A program made the position numbers and the translations under genes. A model generated the notes under the pieces. The model searched no databases and was not told where the DNA came from. It saw nothing but the letters and a program-made list of their open reading frames with translations. A stretch of DNA of 64,000 nt from Caenibius tardaugens NBRC 16725 (lineage in GTDB: Bacteria; Pseudomonadota; Alphaproteobacteria; Sphingomonadales; Sphingomonadaceae), in contig NZ_CP034179.1 of the NCBI RefSeq assembly GCF_003860345.1, forward strand, positions 1,178,001 to 1,242,000. The letters are read 5' to 3'. Of this stretch, positions 26,701 through 34,889 are shown piece by piece (position 1 is the first letter of the stretch; the number at the start of each line of letters is the position of its first letter).

Positions 26701-29335
26701 GAAGAAATCCCGCTGGCGGCATCCCGATGGCACGCCCATGCCCAAGCTGGGGCCCGACGGATCGGGGGGGGCGGTGGGGACGCAAGCGATCATCGCCACG
26801 CCATCATCGTCGGGCGCAGCCGCCTATCTGCGCGGCAACCGCCGGGAATTCGTGCTGGCCGTGGCCGATTTCGCGCTGCTCTATGACGGCAGCGGCCCCA
26901 ACAGCGCCTATGCCATCGACGATTATCCGACTGCGGATGGCGATCGTGTGACCTTTGCCGCCAATGGCCGCCCCATCGCCCCGCCGCAGCGGCCGGAAGC
27001 GATTTCCGTCGATCATCACGATCCGTTTCTGTTCAACTACAAACTGGAACCCATGCCGGTGCGTATGGGCGATTACAGCCAACGCTGGCACCAGTACACC
27101 GGGCAGAAGGGCGATGCGGCTTACGCCTTCTCGAGCTTCGTACACCGGCAGACCGACGCATCACTCGCCCCCGTACTATCGGCAGCATTGCCAAAATGCC
27201 CCGGCACCGGGCGGCGCACTGATCTCGACGCGATCGACCAGCGCTGCAATCACACCGATGGCGATCCCTCCACCGAAATTTTCGAAGCCTACGTCGGCGA
27301 TAAGGCGATTGTGCGGCTGATACAGGGCGCACAGGAAGTGCAACACGTTTTCGAGGTCAACGGCCTGTCATGGCGCCGCCAACCGGGCGATCCGGCCAGC
27401 CCGCGCGTGGCATCGCAGGAAATCGGCATCTCCGAACACTTTGAAATGGATCTGGATATGCCGCTCTCCTCGCGCACGTTCCACGCAGTCGAACCGGTGG
27501 ACTTCCGTTATGGCGCAGGAACGGTCGACGCCACCTGGAACGGTGCCTGGGGCCTGATCCGCACCTATCCCGATCGCAAGCGCGCGCTCGACCCGGGCCG
27601 TGGCGATTTCTGGCAGAACCGTACCCTTGCAGCCCATGACGCGGCGGCAGGCCCAGCGGCACGCCCGGCAGTGCGCCCGCGCGTGGCCTGCCGCCTGGCC
27701 GATATCGACGGCAAGCGCGCCACAGACTGCGACAGAAACGGTGCCTATGCCGCGGAAGACGGCGGTTCGGTGCGCACGCCCCTGGGCACCTATTCCGTGC
27801 TGCGAGGCGAAATGCTGCCCGATTTCACCAAGGCATCAGGCATGAAGCAGTTCCACATACGCAAGTTCTGCATCGCGGTGAAACAGGGCGAAATCGTCTA
27901 CAACCGCCGCGAACGGATCAGTGATCCACAAGGTCTGCGATACGAGGCGGTGACCGACGACACGATGACCGGTGTGGAAAGCGGCCATGTGTTCACCCCG
28001 GCCGATGTAGCCAACGAAGTCGCGCTGCAACAGATCGTACAAACGATGCGTTGTGAAACCCCGCATCCCGCCACACGCACCAGCCCGCTGGTCCTGCGTA
28101 TGAACGCGGGTGATTTCGCCATTGTGGATCTGCGCAACGATCTGCCTTCCGCAACGGTATCTTATTCGCAAACCGGCAATTCGGTGCTGCCGCCGATCGT
28201 CCCCTCATCCAGCCAAACCTCCCCAAGCGGCAAGGATATTTCCGATCGCACCGCGGCGGACCGGCTTGATCCGAGCAGCCGTGTGTCCATCGTGCCCCAA
28301 CTGGTCACACATAACCTGCGCAATTCCGCCGGTATGGCCGTGGGCGCCAATGAAACGGGCGACGAAACGTCCGGTGAGGTGCTTCATACCGGCTATGCCA
28401 GCGCCGATCCGGCGGGGCGTCATGCGCGGCAGCAGATATGGTTTGCCGGTACCTTTGCCACCTTACGCAAGAAATCGGCACCATCCGGCTTCCGCGCGTT
28501 CACCCCGTTTGCCACCGATCGCGGCATGGTCGCCGCACTTGCCTCGCTTGCCGATCCTGTGAAACATCCCGGCATGGGGCTGGTCGGGGCGCTGGTTATC
28601 GAACCGGCCGGTGCCACGTGGCAGATCGATCCCGGCGATCCCACACTGGCGCGGGTCACATTGGCTGACGGACGCAGCCACCGCGAAGCCGTGCTGGTCT
28701 ACCAGGATGGCCTCAACCTCAAGACTGAAACGGCGCGCCACCGGGAGCCCGGCGGCCCGCTGACGCCCGAAGAGCGTGCGGGCACGGCCACCATTCCGGA
28801 TTGCCATATCTGCGACGATACCTACGACAGCGGGGATATTGCGGTGAATTACCGGACCGAACCGTTCTGGGCCCGGCTCAACCAGAGCTGGCGCAGCGAC
28901 AAGGTCAATCCGGAAACCGGCCAGCCGATGCTGGTGGACCTCAATGCCGTGTCCATACCGCGCGATATCTGGTTCAACCCGGTCGGCGGGGCGGGGTCAG
29001 GCGCAAAGATCGAAACACCCGTTATCCCGGTGATCGACGGTGAAACGCTGGTCATCCATGCCGTCCATCCCGGCGGGCGGGCACGCCAGCGGGCACTGGT
29101 CACCAATGGCCACCGGTATCTTGATCATTCCCTGCCCAAGTTCGGATCGCCTGCATCGGCGCTGCTCGCCCCGCGCAAGGCAACCAGCGCCGTGATCGAC
29201 CGGGTGGAACACGGGTGCTGGCTATGGCGCGATGGCCCGGCCCAGTTCGTCGGCGGGGGCGCATGGGGCATGATCGTGGCACAGACGCAAGGCGTGAATG
29301 GTTCCGTCGATCAGGTTTGCCCTGCGCATGACTGA
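23714..29335 (+). CDS. Giant multicopper oxidase with permuted copper motifs (MnxG/MofA-like)
   Basis: A 1873-residue exported oxidase with a basic, twin-arginine-like signal segment (residues ~11-37). All four copper motifs are present, but the usual C-terminal pair comes first: His519-x-x-His522-x-His524 and His573-Cys574-His575-x3-His579-x4-Met584. The usual N-terminal pair follows: His883-x-His885 and His975-x-His977 with His986 close by. So type 1, 2 and 3 sites can all form. The region beyond ~1100 contains further cupredoxin-like strands without copper ligands. Ordinary laccases have ~500 residues. Size, permutation and operon partners (SCO, cytochrome c) recall bacterial Mn(II) oxidases such as MnxG and MofA. 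Manganese as substrate is an inference. Confidence 0.85.
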   Translation: MVEDKPHGAGVRRPFRLHRLAIAAAGLAFAPLTPAAAESVRAETTENTANGTQPSAAGGRVVYADVVAINQPLVYNRFGSTNPWGMIYALRDHVEGCTRAPGRPGGVEDASKCRPGSAMLKPDIRPRPLVLRINEGDRLVVRFQNLLMPMPSRTRPLTPDAVGGVTIPPALVTPQKLVEAVEPGEPPEQETVDPRTIPDPPNDPTTRLASIAIVGLRTANGADGTATGLIGIAPGATTEYTWFGDKRGSYFFSSLSAVQGGEGDGGSLTHGLFGMVVVEPAGAQVYRSQISAEDMACLRNEAGKGDGCENSAAAGPVNYHAARNGKPVAAMLLSQSDGSFRIIHSDLTAIVAPAVPAGAAPCAHKASATDNDRGRMDSWRRPAHCPYREFSIIFHDELKTVHAPAYAILNGPTLDPGNPRDTWDKAQARHKQIVGARDGFAINYGASGMGTALISNRAGVGPARNCVDCAYEEFFLQSWANGDPALLPQYADDPSNVYHSYLGDPVEFHNVHAGPKETHVFHLHAHQWLSQEGNSAANYLDSQTIGPFQSFTYQIEYGGSGNRNLGPGDSIFHCHLYPHFAQGMWGLWRTHDVFEDGTRLLPDGGGLNAVPGTTLTEWQGPGTDPLTGQTPKMVHANGMVTGGTPIPALVPLPGMALAPQPTYAANGMPGYPFYIPGKPGFRAPQPPLDMAQDGGLPRHITGAGVRTAFGEKLGNPATATRLLNKGLENGDLTFEIEQVALTILPQTGTALERAAMAFHAQASTANGFRLNGRPAAAGSPYGNPCPAKAPHVQYNASAIETNLLVNRYGWHDPQARINVLDGDLPKFQWAAQRSTRTPQAADPFFFRVHSGDCVTFRHTNRTSSKTGRDPFQVAAPTDIIGQHIHLVKFDVTSSDGSANGFNYEDGTLASGIIAELIHASSVPGGSVTGEDGNPAVLTLPVDPEARYQATYQRWWADPRLDAAGKDQTLGTVFTHDHFAPSNIQQHGFYNALIVEPKKSRWRHPDGTPMPKLGPDGSGGAVGTQAIIATPSSSGAAAYLRGNRREFVLAVADFALLYDGSGPNSAYAIDDYPTADGDRVTFAANGRPIAPPQRPEAISVDHHDPFLFNYKLEPMPVRMGDYSQRWHQYTGQKGDAAYAFSSFVHRQTDASLAPVLSAALPKCPGTGRRTDLDAIDQRCNHTDGDPSTEIFEAYVGDKAIVRLIQGAQEVQHVFEVNGLSWRRQPGDPASPRVASQEIGISEHFEMDLDMPLSSRTFHAVEPVDFRYGAGTVDATWNGAWGLIRTYPDRKRALDPGRGDFWQNRTLAAHDAAAGPAARPAVRPRVACRLADIDGKRATDCDRNGAYAAEDGGSVRTPLGTYSVLRGEMLPDFTKASGMKQFHIRKFCIAVKQGEIVYNRRERISDPQGLRYEAVTDDTMTGVESGHVFTPADVANEVALQQIVQTMRCETPHPATRTSPLVLRMNAGDFAIVDLRNDLPSATVSYSQTGNSVLPPIVPSSSQTSPSGKDISDRTAADRLDPSSRVSIVPQLVTHNLRNSAGMAVGANETGDETSGEVLHTGYASADPAGRHARQQIWFAGTFATLRKKSAPSGFRAFTPFATDRGMVAALASLADPVKHPGMGLVGALVIEPAGATWQIDPGDPTLARVTLADGRSHREAVLVYQDGLNLKTETARHREPGGPLTPEERAGTATIPDCHICDDTYDSGDIAVNYRTEPFWARLNQSWRSDKVNPETGQPMLVDLNAVSIPRDIWFNPVGGAGSGAKIETPVIPVIDGETLVIHAVHPGGRARQRALVTNGHRYLDHSLPKFGSPASALLAPRKATSAVIDRVEHGCWLWRDGPAQFVGGGAWGMIVAQTQGVNGSVDQVCPAHD

Positions 29336-31133
29336 AACCCGTACGTTTGCACACCGCTGGACATTGCTGCTTACCATGGCTCTGGCTGTGCCGCACCCCG
29401 CAGTCGGCGAGGAACAGGCAGCGGCAGGCCGCTTCATCACCGTGTCTGTGGTGGGCACCGACACCACGCGGAAAAGCGGCATCCCCCAGCCGGACAAGGC
29501 CGCACGCATCACGGTCAGCCTGCGCGATCCGGCCAGCGGCTTTGCCATGGGCGGGGTGGGCGTGGCCGCATGGATCGTCCCCGATGACGGGCAAAGCTGC
29601 GAAGACTGGTACGCCCGCGTCGGGCGGGTGGGCGAACTGCCCGCCAATGTCATCCCGCTGCTGGGTTTCGACATCGTACAGGCGACACAGGACCATCGGC
29701 TGGCGCTGGTCGATCCGCTGCTGGACCTTGCCAGCGCCAATATCCGTTCGGTGACGACGCTCCCCGCCCCGATCAAGGCGTGGAGCGTGGCCGCCGACGG
29801 GCAAACGCTGGCCATTATCGATGCAGCGACAGGCGCATTCTCGCTGATCGAACCGGCTTCGGGAAGCGTCCACCCTGTCGCCTTGCCTGCGCCGGTCCAT
29901 GCATTGGCAAGTGATGACAAGGGCTTCTGGGCAGGGTTGGACAATGGGCAGGTGCTGGCGATCAGCCCCGATGGGACTCTCGCCCCCGTTCTGCCGCTTG
30001 GGCAATCGCCTGTCATGATTATCCCCGCCCCTCTGGCAGAACCCGTGGCGCTGTCTGCCGATGGCCACGCACGCCGGTTAGGTTCTGCCGAGGGGCCTGC
30101 CATAACCTTCCCCGGCCCGGTTCGCGGCGGGGCAATTGCGCCGCTGGCTAACAGCCTGTTCGCCTTGTCGGAAGACGGGCAGCACCTTTATGTTACGGAC
30201 CTCGATAATCCCGAGACCTCCGCCCGCATCGCCCTGGGCTTTCCTGCGGACCGGATCGCGGCCAATCCGTCAGGCCGATGGATTGCCCTGGCAGACAAAG
30301 CGGGCGCAACCATCGCTATCCTCGACACGCAAACCATGCGGGTGCGCTGGACCATCGCCATGCCCGATCCGGTGGTGGAAATGACGTTCAGCGATGCCTT
30401 TCTCTATTTGATGCATCGCCATCAGGGCGGCGTTACCCGGGTGATCTTTGATCCTGACGGATCGGCCCCGGGCCTCGCCGCCATTGCCGCCGGGGTTGCT
30501 TCGGATGAACCCCAGACGGCCGGGCCTCTGCCCCGGCTGGTGCGCATTCCCGCTGGGGGTGTGCTGGTGGCCAGCAACCGGGAACGGCGCGCCTATATCG
30601 TATCGGAAAGCGGCGCACAGGCGGCCATGGCCATGGTTCCTCTGCGCGCCGGGCTGACCGCCGGAGTGGTCATCCGCCAGCGGGGCATGCTGCCCGGTGC
30701 CACACGCGGGACCTATACCGGGCGGTTTACCGCGCCCGCCGCCGGATCGTACAAAGCGATTATCCGCACGGATGCGCCCGAAATGCTGCAATGCCAGAAC
30801 TTCACTGTCGGTAGCCCCTCACCACGGCAAATCGCCACTGCAAAGCCTGCGCAACCTGCATCGGGCGCGATGTCCGCCACAGTCGAAGGCAATGCCATCC
30901 GCATCCGGCTCTCCGGTGGTGTGGTCAGCGCATCGCGCGCCATGCTGATGCACCCGGGTGGCGGATGGCGGCAATTTCTCACCCCTGACAAGACCGGAAC
31001 GGACGTGATCCTGCCCATGCCTCAGCCATTGCCCCCGCCCGGCCCCTATCAGCTTTACGTCGAAGTCACGCGCGCTGACGGGGCAAGCGAAACGCTGAAT
31101 ACCACCCTTGACTGGAAAGGCCCCCAATCATGA
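29328..31133 (+). CDS. Secreted beta-propeller-like protein of the oxidase operon
   Basis: A 601-residue protein with a signal peptide (cleavage near PAVGEE). After an N-terminal domain of ~95 residues come repeated ~40-residue units resembling propeller blades (WSVAADGQTLAIIDAATG, ALASDDKGFWAGLDNG, ANPSGRWIALADKAGATIAILD). A C-terminal immunoglobulin-like part ends with YQLYVEVTRADG. The repeats fit YVTN/WD-like propellers, though exact blades were not aligned. The start at 29328 overlaps the oxidase stop by 8 bp; an earlier in-frame ATG at 29298 would lie deep inside the oxidase gene. It may serve as a scaffold or partner of the oxidase. Confidence 0.7.
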   Translation: MTETRTFAHRWTLLLTMALAVPHPAVGEEQAAAGRFITVSVVGTDTTRKSGIPQPDKAARITVSLRDPASGFAMGGVGVAAWIVPDDGQSCEDWYARVGRVGELPANVIPLLGFDIVQATQDHRLALVDPLLDLASANIRSVTTLPAPIKAWSVAADGQTLAIIDAATGAFSLIEPASGSVHPVALPAPVHALASDDKGFWAGLDNGQVLAISPDGTLAPVLPLGQSPVMIIPAPLAEPVALSADGHARRLGSAEGPAITFPGPVRGGAIAPLANSLFALSEDGQHLYVTDLDNPETSARIALGFPADRIAANPSGRWIALADKAGATIAILDTQTMRVRWTIAMPDPVVEMTFSDAFLYLMHRHQGGVTRVIFDPDGSAPGLAAIAAGVASDEPQTAGPLPRLVRIPAGGVLVASNRERRAYIVSESGAQAAMAMVPLRAGLTAGVVIRQRGMLPGATRGTYTGRFTAPAAGSYKAIIRTDAPEMLQCQNFTVGSPSPRQIATAKPAQPASGAMSATVEGNAIRIRLSGGVVSASRAMLMHPGGGWRQFLTPDKTGTDVILPMPQPLPPPGPYQLYVEVTRADGASETLNTTLDWKGPQS

Positions 31134-31735
31134 CCCCCCCGCACCCGGGCGGCCTTACCCGACGCAGCGTTGTGACAGGCGCGCTGGCCGCCGCGTTCAT
31201 ATCAGGCGTCAGCCCATCCAGCGCCATGGCCGCCAATGCGCCTGCAGCCCGTTTCCCGGTGCGGCTGCGCGACATGATGGTCACCGATGCGCGTTCGCGC
31301 ACCCGCTTCATGCTGCTGCGCGATCTGGTGCGGGATCGGGTGGCCGTGATCAGTTTCATGTTCACCGGATGCTCCACAATATGCCCGATGCAGGGCAACC
31401 TCCTGTCCGGCGCGCAAAAGCGATTGGCCCGCGAGATGGGTGAAACCGTAATCTTCGCCTCCGTCTCGATCTCGCCGCTGACCGATACGCCCGAAGCGCT
31501 GGTCCAGTTTGCCAACACCTATGCCGCAGGGCCCGGATGGCATTTCCTGCGCGCTGGCGTGCCCGAAACCCAGCGCTTTCAGGAAGGGTTCGACGGCCTC
31601 GTGCCCCGGATCGAAGATCACCCGCCGATGATAGCCATCGGCCGCACCAGCAATGCAAGCTGGAGCAGGCTGTACGGTACCCCTTCCCCCGCACAGATTG
31701 CCACAGAAGTGCGCCGATGGCTTGCCCGCGCCTGA
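31130..31735 (+). CDS. SCO1/SenC family copper chaperone
   Basis: A 201-residue exported thioredoxin-fold protein. The copper-binding Cys81-x3-Cys85-Pro (TGCSTICP) and the distal His164 (EDHPPM) expected of SCO proteins are both present. A twin-arginine-like signal (LTRRSVVTGALAAA) precedes them. SCO proteins deliver copper to, or reduce the cysteines of, copper sites, classically CuA of cytochrome oxidase. Here the obvious client is the multicopper oxidase of the same operon. The start overlaps the previous stop (ATGA), and the end overlaps the next gene by 19 bp. Confidence 0.9.
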   Translation: MTPPHPGGLTRRSVVTGALAAAFISGVSPSSAMAANAPAARFPVRLRDMMVTDARSRTRFMLLRDLVRDRVAVISFMFTGCSTICPMQGNLLSGAQKRLAREMGETVIFASVSISPLTDTPEALVQFANTYAAGPGWHFLRAGVPETQRFQEGFDGLVPRIEDHPPMIAIGRTSNASWSRLYGTPSPAQIATEVRRWLARA

Positions 31736-32928
31736 CTTTTCCCCTTCGCCTGCTGTGTGTGGCGCTGCCACTCCTGTTCGCCGCCCAGGCCGATGCAGCA
31801 GGCGATGATCCCGCCATTGCCATCGGGCGCGATATCTATGAACGGGCACTTGGGCATGACCCAATCGCCGTGAGATTCGCTGGCGGAGACTGGATGCCCG
31901 CCGCACCGGGGCATGCCTGCCGATCCTGCCACGGCGATTCCGGTGAAGGGGGAAGCGAAGGGACGATCGTTGCCCCCGCACTGCCTCCGCTTGCCGCCAA
32001 GGCCGGTGATCGCTGGTCCGTCTGGCTGGATAACGCCCTGCGCCGCCACAAGGGGCTGAATGGACAGCCCCTGAATGCCGGAATGCCGGAATACCAGCTT
32101 TCGCCATCGGACAAGGCCAGTCTGGGGGCTTATCTGCGTGCCTTGCCGCAAGTGGACGTGCCCGGCGTCAGCGCAGACACCGTCACCATTGGGGTCACAT
32201 CCCGGAATGCCGGCCTCAGTCCCGCAGGGCTCAGAATGCTCTTTGCGGAACTCGACAAGCTGGCAGTTTCCATCAACGGACAGGGCGGGATATTCGGGCG
32301 TCGCATACGTTTTTCCGAACAATCCGGGGCTATTGATGCCTTGCTCAATCTGGTGTGGAGCCGCGACGGCACGACATCGGAGCCCACATTGACCATACAG
32401 CCTCTTGAAAACAACGTGACCGGAGGCCCCATTTGCGGCGCTCTCGATCCTGCCCAGGCGGACCGCACGCGCACCCTGATCAGTTGGAGCGAGAAACAGG
32501 GAATGCCAGCCGCCATAGCCGGTGAGAGCGGTGAGATTGCGGGAAAAGCGATTGTCATCCCGCACGACTACACGATCACATCAGAGCAAATGTCTGGAGC
32601 AAGCGTGGTCTATGTCCCGGCGGAGATCGCCAAACGCTGGCCCCCGGCCATGCAAGCCGGCCATGTGCGGATCTTCGCACCGGGCGACCTCGCGAAACGA
32701 ACCGCGTTGGCGGCGACCTTGATCGATGAAAATGCCGCCAACCCACGCGATGCTCTGGTCGCAGGCATCTATCTGGAAGGCGTCACCCTCATTGTCGATG
32801 CACTGAAAGACACGGGTCGGCGTATTCGCCGAATGGGTTTTTGCGATACATTGCGCAATCTGTCGCGCGCCCGGCAATCGATCTCGATCATTACCGAAAA
32901 CGACGTCCTCGTCACTCCAGTGGAGTGA
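31717..32928 (+). CDS. Cytochrome c domain fused to a periplasmic-binding-protein-like domain
   Basis: A 403-residue exported protein. After a signal peptide (to ~residue 28), one class I cytochrome c domain has the heme site Cys68-Arg-Ser-Cys71-His72 and the likely axial Met123 (NAGMPEY). From ~residue 155 the sequence changes to one like branched-chain amino acid receptors (VTIGVTS, then INGQGGIFGRRIRF), running ~250 residues. I know of no common family with this combination. MofC of the Leptothrix mof operon is also reported as a heme protein beside a giant oxidase. A likely role is electron acceptor for the oxidase with a sensing or docking module. The ATG lies inside the SCO gene. Confidence 0.75.
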   Translation: MACPRLTFPLRLLCVALPLLFAAQADAAGDDPAIAIGRDIYERALGHDPIAVRFAGGDWMPAAPGHACRSCHGDSGEGGSEGTIVAPALPPLAAKAGDRWSVWLDNALRRHKGLNGQPLNAGMPEYQLSPSDKASLGAYLRALPQVDVPGVSADTVTIGVTSRNAGLSPAGLRMLFAELDKLAVSINGQGGIFGRRIRFSEQSGAIDALLNLVWSRDGTTSEPTLTIQPLENNVTGGPICGALDPAQADRTRTLISWSEKQGMPAAIAGESGEIAGKAIVIPHDYTITSEQMSGASVVYVPAEIAKRWPPAMQAGHVRIFAPGDLAKRTALAATLIDENAANPRDALVAGIYLEGVTLIVDALKDTGRRIRRMGFCDTLRNLSRARQSISIITENDVLVTPVE

Positions 32929-33436
32929 GGACAAGAGGTATCACGCCCCGGGGCAGCGAGGCAGCCCCAGACTTACCCCTTTCAATTGAAAGGCATAGCG
33001 AATCGCAATTCGCTGCAGACCCTGCCAATGCCAAGGCACCAGGGATCGTCATTATTGTTCGCGACATGATGGGAAAATTTCCAATACTTGTAATAATGCG
33101 AATTTTATCGTCCAATTCTCGGCAACATCATGGACGACAGGTGTGTCGAAAGAAAATTTCAGACCGCCTCGAATTTGAAGGACAAAATATCGATATATTT
33201 AAGATACATAAGAACACTTCATATACACCAACCTCAACAGAAGGCTTATGAGCGCCAGCGCGATGAGGGGCGGTCCGTGCCAAAAAAGCGGCCATCAGAG
33301 TGTCGCGATTACTCCAGATCCCCTTATCGTACTGGAATAGAATAGTAATTTGTGTTTATTTGATCATCTTACGAGCTTACCATTCGTCATGACGGGTCCG
33401 CGCGGTTGTTGTTTAGCTGATTGGGGACGTCAATTC
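32929..33436. other. Intergenic region, AT-richer than its surroundings
   Basis: About 510 bp after the oxidase operon. Open frames exist, but none has a ribosome site or recognisable protein character. It should hold the operon terminator and the promoter of the LuxR-type gene. No clear hairpin with a T-run was found. Confidence 0.5.
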
Positions 33437-34087
33437 ATGGATGCACTGCATTCGAGCACCACTGGGGGGCCGACCAAAGGGGCTGATGGGGATGATTTCA
33501 GTAATCTTCCGCTCACGGTATTGCTTGATCAGTCGATCGTGGCAGTCGAACGGATTCTGACCTGCTGGTCATTACTGGACGCACGCCCACGTTTGATTAT
33601 CAAACGGAATCGCAATCTCGTAGCCTGCTGCCAAAGCACGCAAGCCATAATTGCGGCGGGCGATTTCCTCCGGTTGGAGCGTGGACGGGTCACTACGGCT
33701 CATGAGAAGGATTTCGCGAGGTTCGCGACTGCGGCGGCGGCACCGACGCATGAAACGATCACCGTGCTCTTGCGACATGGTCGCGACGATGCGCACATGA
33801 TCGTTCGCGCAATCGCCATCAATGATGATCTGGTTTGCCTGTCGTTACAGAATGCCAGTGGGGAACACGCCATCAGATTGCCCGATCTGAAGATCGCATT
33901 CCGTTTGACGCAGAGCGAGGCCCGCATCGTGCAAGATCTTTGCAACGGCCTCTCCCCCCAGCAGATCGCCGTTCGAAACAGTATTTCCATACATACTGTC
34001 CGCGCCCACCTGCGGCGATGTTATGACAAGCTGAATATCACCAATCGCGAACAACTCTGGCACCGTTTAAGCGCCTATCAGATGTAA
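33437..34087 (+). CDS. LuxR-type DNA-binding regulator
   Basis: About 216 residues. The C-terminal ~60 residues form a LuxR/GerE helix-turn-helix (LTQSEARIVQDLCNG, QQIAVRNSISIHTVRAHL, YDKLNI). The N-terminal ~145 residues lack a receiver Asp pattern and a clear autoinducer domain; they could be PAS-like. The frame is open to 33350, but the ATG at 33437 has GGGGA nine bases upstream. It sits alone between the oxidase operon and the amyloid operon, both on the same strand, and is a candidate regulator of either. Confidence 0.8.
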   Translation: MDALHSSTTGGPTKGADGDDFSNLPLTVLLDQSIVAVERILTCWSLLDARPRLIIKRNRNLVACCQSTQAIIAAGDFLRLERGRVTTAHEKDFARFATAAAAPTHETITVLLRHGRDDAHMIVRAIAINDDLVCLSLQNASGEHAIRLPDLKIAFRLTQSEARIVQDLCNGLSPQQIAVRNSISIHTVRAHLRRCYDKLNITNREQLWHRLSAYQM

Positions 34088-34403
34088 AACGCCAACCCAC
34101 CCCGGCTTCTGGCACCCTTCCTCCGAATCACCTCCAACACGCACCAACATGCGCGCATCTGCGCCTGCGCATCGGCACGCCCTGCACAATTGCAGTAGTT
34201 AAAAAAGACTAGGCCATGTCGATTATTACAAATTGACTAGTGTCAGTTGGGGATGTGCACGATTTCGAATCGTATTAATCCTGCATTCACAGCCAAAATC
34301 GGTCGCACAATGCAAAGTCTCTGATCTTTGCAAATAAACGTTGAAGTAATGGTGCTTCAGCGAGCGGTGGACCGATGTCTGCCATCGGGAACGGGGGTCT
34401 CCA
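34088..34403 (+). promoter_or_regulatory. Leader and promoter region of the Fap-like operon
   Basis: 316 bp without a gene. It contains a TTGACT at 34233-34238 and, further on, a near-palindrome ACGATT-TCG-AATCGT at 34259-34273 that could bind the adjacent LuxR-type regulator. The transcript start cannot be fixed by eye. Confidence 0.4.
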
Positions 34404-34889
34404 ATGTTCCGGTTGAGCGTGTCGAAGGCAATGCCAGGCAAAGGGTTCTGTGCAAACGTCGCAGCGGTTGCTCTGGTGATGTCAGTTGCAACCCCCGCAA
34501 TGGCAGGTGAAGGCGATTCCGATGTTCCGCCGGGCAGCTTCATCTATCAGCGTGATGTAGGGCCCCGCGCCGCCGAAGACCCTGGTGTACCGGGCAAGCC
34601 CTCCTACGTCGTTCTCGGCGGCAAGGACGTTATTTTCAGCGCACTGGGGCTTCAGCCTCTGAGCGATGCCGAACAGGCGCAAGTCACTGCGGCGCTGGAT
34701 CCCCGCAAAAACATCGTTTCTGACACCGTTGGGGCCGGTCTCGATATTCTCACATCCGATCGCGCAGGCACGCAGGCTTCGCTGAACGGCGAACACGGTG
34801 GCTATGTCGGAGATACGATCAGCGGCGCAATGAGTGTGGTCCCTGCCGCGATGGGCGCCTTGCGGACTGCCCTTGGAGTAGACCGGTGA
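34404..34889 (+). CDS. Secreted protein of unknown function, first gene of the Fap-like operon
   Basis: A 161-residue protein with a signal peptide (cleavage near TPAMAGE). The mature part of ~127 residues is small, polar and Gly/Ala-rich, with no amyloid repeat and no Cys. In Pseudomonas the first gene, fapA, encodes an exported protein of about 150 residues that affects subunit assembly. Position and length fit, but I see no sequence motif that proves homology. A GGGGG tract lies seven bases before the ATG. The stop overlaps the next start (GTGA). Confidence 0.6.
   Translation: MFRLSVSKAMPGKGFCANVAAVALVMSVATPAMAGEGDSDVPPGSFIYQRDVGPRAAEDPGVPGKPSYVVLGGKDVIFSALGLQPLSDAEQAQVTAALDPRKNIVSDTVGAGLDILTSDRAGTQASLNGEHGGYVGDTISGAMSVVPAAMGALRTALGVDR

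Noticed and set aside
25172-26785. A 537-codon open frame opposite the giant oxidase
   Set aside because: The + strand frame has the complete copper motifs; the antisense frame has no recognisable features.
32841-33251. A 136-codon frame after the cytochrome fusion gene
   Set aside because: It overlaps the end of the cytochrome gene, lacks a ribosome site and looks like random translation.
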